From assembly GCF_014643175.1 (NCBI RefSeq), contig NZ_BMJH01000002.1, forward strand, positions 62,001-126,000: a stretch of 64,000 bases of DNA, read 5' to 3'. Within the stretch, counting starts at the first letter, position 1. Each line of letters starts with the position of its first letter. Below the pieces are notes generated by a model. It did not search any database. It saw only the letters and a list, made by a program, of their open reading frames with translations, and had not been told where the DNA came from. Positions 61,459-64,000 of the stretch are shown here, in pieces. This DNA is from Hoyosella rhizosphaerae. GTDB taxonomy: Bacteria; Actinomycetota; Actinomycetes; Mycobacteriales; Mycobacteriaceae. The translations under genes were made by a program, and so were the position numbers.

Positions 61459-63224
61459 CAGTACTTACGCTCCATCGGCTCGTAGCGGGTGAAAGTCACC
61501 GGCTTGTAATCCAGCGTGATGTCGGCGATGAGTGGCGCCTGGCTGTCCGCCGGAACCTGCTTGTACGCCATGGTGTGGCGCATGAAGTTGGTGTCATCGC
61601 GGTCTGGGTAGTCCTCACGAGCGTGGCCGCCACGTGATTCCTTGCGGTTAAGCGCACCTGCGACCGTGACCTCAGCAAGTTCGAGGAGGAACCCGAGTTC
61701 GACAGCTTCGAGAAGATCGCTGTTGTATCGCTTGCCCTTGTCTTGCACCTGAACGCGGCCGTAACGCTCCTTGAGGACGCGCACGTCTTCGAGAGCCTGC
61801 TTGAGCGTTTCTTCGGTGCGGAACACCGAAGCGTTCCGGTCCATGGTGGCTTGCAGGTCGATGCGGATGTCGGCTACGCGCTCGTTGCCGTGATCCGACA
61901 ACATGAGCTTCATCCAGTCCTGCACCATGTGCTCAGGGTTTTCTGGGAGCGGAACGTACTCAGAAGACAGCGCGTAGTCGGCTGCGGAAACGCCCGCGCG
62001 ACGGCCGAAGACGTTGATGTCGAGCAGCGAGTTTGTGCCCAGGCGGTTTGCGCCGTGAACAGACACACACGCGCACTCGCCAGCTGCGTACAGACCCTTG
62101 ACGATGGTGTCGTTGTCTTTGAGCACTTCGCCCGTGATTCGGGTGGGAATACCGCCCATCACGTAGTGGCATGTGGGGAAGACCGGCACCAACTCGGTGA
62201 CAGGGTCAACGCCGAGGTATGTGCGCGAGAACTCGGTGATGTCGGGAAGTTTTTCTTCCAGGACATCCGCACCAAGGTGTGTCACGTCGATGTAGACGTA
62301 ATCCTTGTTGGGGCCAGCGCCACGGCCTTCGAGCACCTCAAGGACCATAGAGCGAGCAACAATGTCGCGAGGCGCCAGGTCTTTAATGGTGGGGGCGTAG
62401 CGTTCCATGAAACGCTCGCCGTCGGCGTTTCGCAGGATTCCGCCCTCGCCGCGCACCGCTTCGGAAATGAGGATTCCGAGGCCTGCGAGGCCTGTTGGGT
62501 GGAACTGGTGGAACTCCATGTCTTCGAGTGGCAGTCCCTTGCGGAACACAATCGCCATGCCGTCACCGGTAAGGGTGTGGGCGTTAGAGGTCGTCTTGTA
62601 CATGCGACCTGAACCGCCTGTGGCGAACACGATCGACTTCGCGTGGAAGATGTGGATCTCGCCGGTGGAAAGTTCGTAGGCGATGACACCAGTAGCGACG
62701 GTGCCCTCATCAGTCTCGCTGAGGCATAGGTCGAGTACGTAGAACTCGTTGAAGAACTCGACGCCGTGCTTGACGCAGTTTTGGTAGAGAGTCTGCAGGA
62801 TCATGTGACCGGTACGGTCGGCTGCGTAACATGCACGCCGAACTGGCGCTTTACCATGATCGCGAGTGTGTCCACCAAAGCGACGCTGGTCGATCTTGCC
62901 TTCGGGTGTGCGGTTGAACGGCAAACCCATCTTTTCAAGGTCGAGGACCGCGTCGATAGCTTCTTTAGCCATGATTTCGGCAGCGTCCTGGTCGACCAGG
63001 TAGTCGCCACCTTTAACGGTATCGAACGTGTGCCATTCCCAGTTGTCCTCTTCCACGTTCGCCAAGGCGGCGCACATGCCGCCCTGAGCGGCACCTGTGT
63101 GGGAGCGAGTGGGGTAAAGCTTCGTCAGCACAGCGGTGCGGACACGCGGGCCAGCCTCAATGGCGGCACGCATGCCGGCGCCACCTGCGCCGACGATGAT
63201 CACGTCGTAACGGTGTTCTTGCAT
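61458..63224 (-). CDS. sdhA: Succinate dehydrogenase flavoprotein subunit
   Basis: 588 residues. VGAGGAGMRAAIEAG (FAD), RSHTGAAQGGMCAAL with the His that carries covalent FAD, EFHQFHPTGLAGLG and GEGGILRNADGERF (substrate site), and RRACYAADRTGHMIL. Oxidises succinate to fumarate in the TCA cycle at the inner face of the membrane. Length and motifs fit the mycobacterial Sdh2 enzyme (Rv3318). Confidence 0.97.
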   Translation of the reverse strand: MQEHRYDVIIVGAGGAGMRAAIEAGPRVRTAVLTKLYPTRSHTGAAQGGMCAALANVEEDNWEWHTFDTVKGGDYLVDQDAAEIMAKEAIDAVLDLEKMGLPFNRTPEGKIDQRRFGGHTRDHGKAPVRRACYAADRTGHMILQTLYQNCVKHGVEFFNEFYVLDLCLSETDEGTVATGVIAYELSTGEIHIFHAKSIVFATGGSGRMYKTTSNAHTLTGDGMAIVFRKGLPLEDMEFHQFHPTGLAGLGILISEAVRGEGGILRNADGERFMERYAPTIKDLAPRDIVARSMVLEVLEGRGAGPNKDYVYIDVTHLGADVLEEKLPDITEFSRTYLGVDPVTELVPVFPTCHYVMGGIPTRITGEVLKDNDTIVKGLYAAGECACVSVHGANRLGTNSLLDINVFGRRAGVSAADYALSSEYVPLPENPEHMVQDWMKLMLSDHGNERVADIRIDLQATMDRNASVFRTEETLKQALEDVRVLKERYGRVQVQDKGKRYNSDLLEAVELGFLLELAEVTVAGALNRKESRGGHAREDYPDRDDTNFMRHTMAYKQVPADSQAPLIADITLDYKPVTFTRYEPMERKY

Positions 63225-63235
63225 GTGTGCCTCGC

Positions 63236-63691
63236 TCAGCCTGTGATGTTGGGATCGAACGTGAAGATGACGTATGTGCCAAGTCCAGTGATGAGTACCA
63301 CCGAGATCGCGAGCAGCGTCATAAGCCAGAAGCGCGTCGAGTCCTTGCGTGCGTAGTCATTGATCACTGTGCGCAGCCCGTTGCCGCCGTGCAGTTGCGC
63401 GAGCCAGAGCATCGACAAATCCCAGATTTGCCAGAATGGGCTCGCCCAGCGGCCTGCAACGAACGCGAAGTTAATGCGGTGGATGCCCTCGTCAAGCAGC
63501 AACATGATGGAAATGTGCCCGAGCACGAGGAAGATCAGCAGTAGGCCCGAGATCCGCATGAAAAGCCACGACCACATCTCGAAGTTGTTCGAGTTCTGCC
63601 GCCGCGGTGTCCGGGGAAGTGACAATGAAGCAGGGCGGTCGTACGACGTAGCCACCGTCTTGGCGGCGGGGGTCTCCGAAGATGTCATCAC
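63236..63691 (-). CDS. sdhD: Succinate dehydrogenase membrane anchor D
   Basis: 151 residues, three membrane helices: MRISGLLLIFLVLGHI with the haem-ligand-type His, WDLSMLWLAQLHGGNGLR and the C-terminal LLAISVVLITGLGTYVIF. The start overlaps the sdhC stop by 4 bp. Part of the quinone-binding anchor; matches Rv3317. Confidence 0.93.
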   Translation of the reverse strand: MMTSSETPAAKTVATSYDRPASLSLPRTPRRQNSNNFEMWSWLFMRISGLLLIFLVLGHISIMLLLDEGIHRINFAFVAGRWASPFWQIWDLSMLWLAQLHGGNGLRTVINDYARKDSTRFWLMTLLAISVVLITGLGTYVIFTFDPNITG

Positions 63692-64000
63692 AAGCTCCCG
63701 AACAGCAGGTAGAAGATGCGGCCAGACGCAGGAATCATGATTGCCACCGAGATGGCCAGCACGATCCAGAACATCAACCGCTGATATTTCGGTCCCTTCG
63801 ACCAGAAGTCGATGAGGATCACCCTGACGCCGTTGAAGGCGTGGTAAACGACCGCTGCAAGCAAGCCGAGTTCCAGGATGCCTACGACGGGGTTTTTGTA
63901 GGTCTCGATAACGGCGTCGTATGCCTCAGGGCTTACGCGCACAAGTGCGGTATCGAGCACGTGAACGAATAGGAAGAAAAATAGCGTGACGCCTGTGATC
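63688..64000 (-). CDS. sdhC: Succinate dehydrogenase cytochrome b556 subunit (5' cut by window edge)
   Basis: The frame stays open past the internal GTG at 63960 to the window end, reading ITGVTLFFFLFVHVLDTAL, the conserved SdhC helix with haem-region His. Then AVVYHAFNGVRVILIDFWS (second His block) and the last helix follow. The start lies beyond 64000. First gene of sdhCDAB, matching Rv3316. Confidence 0.93.
   Translation of the reverse strand, partial: ITGVTLFFFLFVHVLDTALVRVSPEAYDAVIETYKNPVVGILELGLLAAVVYHAFNGVRVILIDFWSKGPKYQRLMFWIVLAISVAIMIPASGRIFYLLFGSL

Overview
The window comes from a mycolic-acid-type actinobacterium (order Mycobacteriales/Corynebacteriales). The gene order folD-DUF3017, metX-metY with a SAM-IV leader, icd, trpS, a YihY-type membrane protein, a D,D-carboxypeptidase and sdhCDAB matches, piece by piece, the Mycobacterium tuberculosis neighbourhood Rv3316-Rv3356. 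Other family signals agree: PapA-type acyltransferases, DrrA/DrrB, a FAD-type two-domain acyl-CoA dehydrogenase, an IdeR-type iron box and a four-gene sdh operon. By eye the base composition looks like high-50s percent GC, low for this order. I cannot name the genus. No rRNA, tRNA, CRISPR array, intact transposon or phage gene was seen.

Layout. 1-1.7 kb: the end of a PASTA/NPCBM-like protein and a decayed FHA-type ABC transporter (Rv1747 family). 1.7-20.3 kb: a lipid island with a TesA-type thioesterase, trmL, three PapA-like acyltransferases, a TetR regulator, a divergent seven-gene beta-oxidation-type operon (lipid-transfer thiolase, SRPBCC protein, MaoC-like hydratase, HSD17B4-like dehydrogenase, fused acyl-CoA dehydrogenase, alpha/beta hydrolase, acyl-CoA synthetase), then a fourth HxxxD acyltransferase joined to drrA-drrB. 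20.3-32.3 kb: housekeeping block folD, DUF3017, a decapeptide-repeat protein, metX/metY, icd, an MFS pump, exonuclease III, trpS, yihY and dacB. 32.7-39.7 kb: a tightly coupled branched-chain-type ABC importer operon with an embedded acyl-CoA synthetase. 39.8-49.2 kb: an unknown 410-residue protein, a divergent two-component pair, an iron-regulated siderophore reductase, small secreted and membrane proteins, a Tat-exported multicopper oxidase, bluB and an acidic secreted protein. 49.2-55.1 kb: a TetR gene with three identical-pattern operators facing a four-gene lipid operon (two SDRs, alpha/beta hydrolase, FadD). 55.2-64 kb: peroxiredoxin, cupredoxin lipoprotein, GCS2-type ligase, Baeyer-Villiger-type monooxygenase, Nudix protein, two coupled small ORFs and sdhBADC (sdhC cut by the window end).

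How the genes work together. The first 20 kb looks like a self-contained system that activates, shortens or modifies a lipid acyl chain (FadD, ACAD, hydratase, dehydrogenase, thiolase), moves it to acceptors with PapA-type enzymes, releases or edits it with TesA, and exports the product with DrrAB. No polyketide synthase lies in the window. The second TetR operon (50-55 kb) is a separate, simpler lipid-oxidation unit.

The strongest unusual element is the metY-metX leader: a SAM-IV riboswitch, then an efficiently initiated five-codon ORF Met-Cys-Arg-Cys-Cys-stop, then four mutually complementary segments. This suggests that the operon reads both SAM and cysteine supply. Also notable are a 47-bp palindromic repeat present twice, several in-frame 15-bp tandem repeats, and an 11-unit decapeptide-repeat protein.
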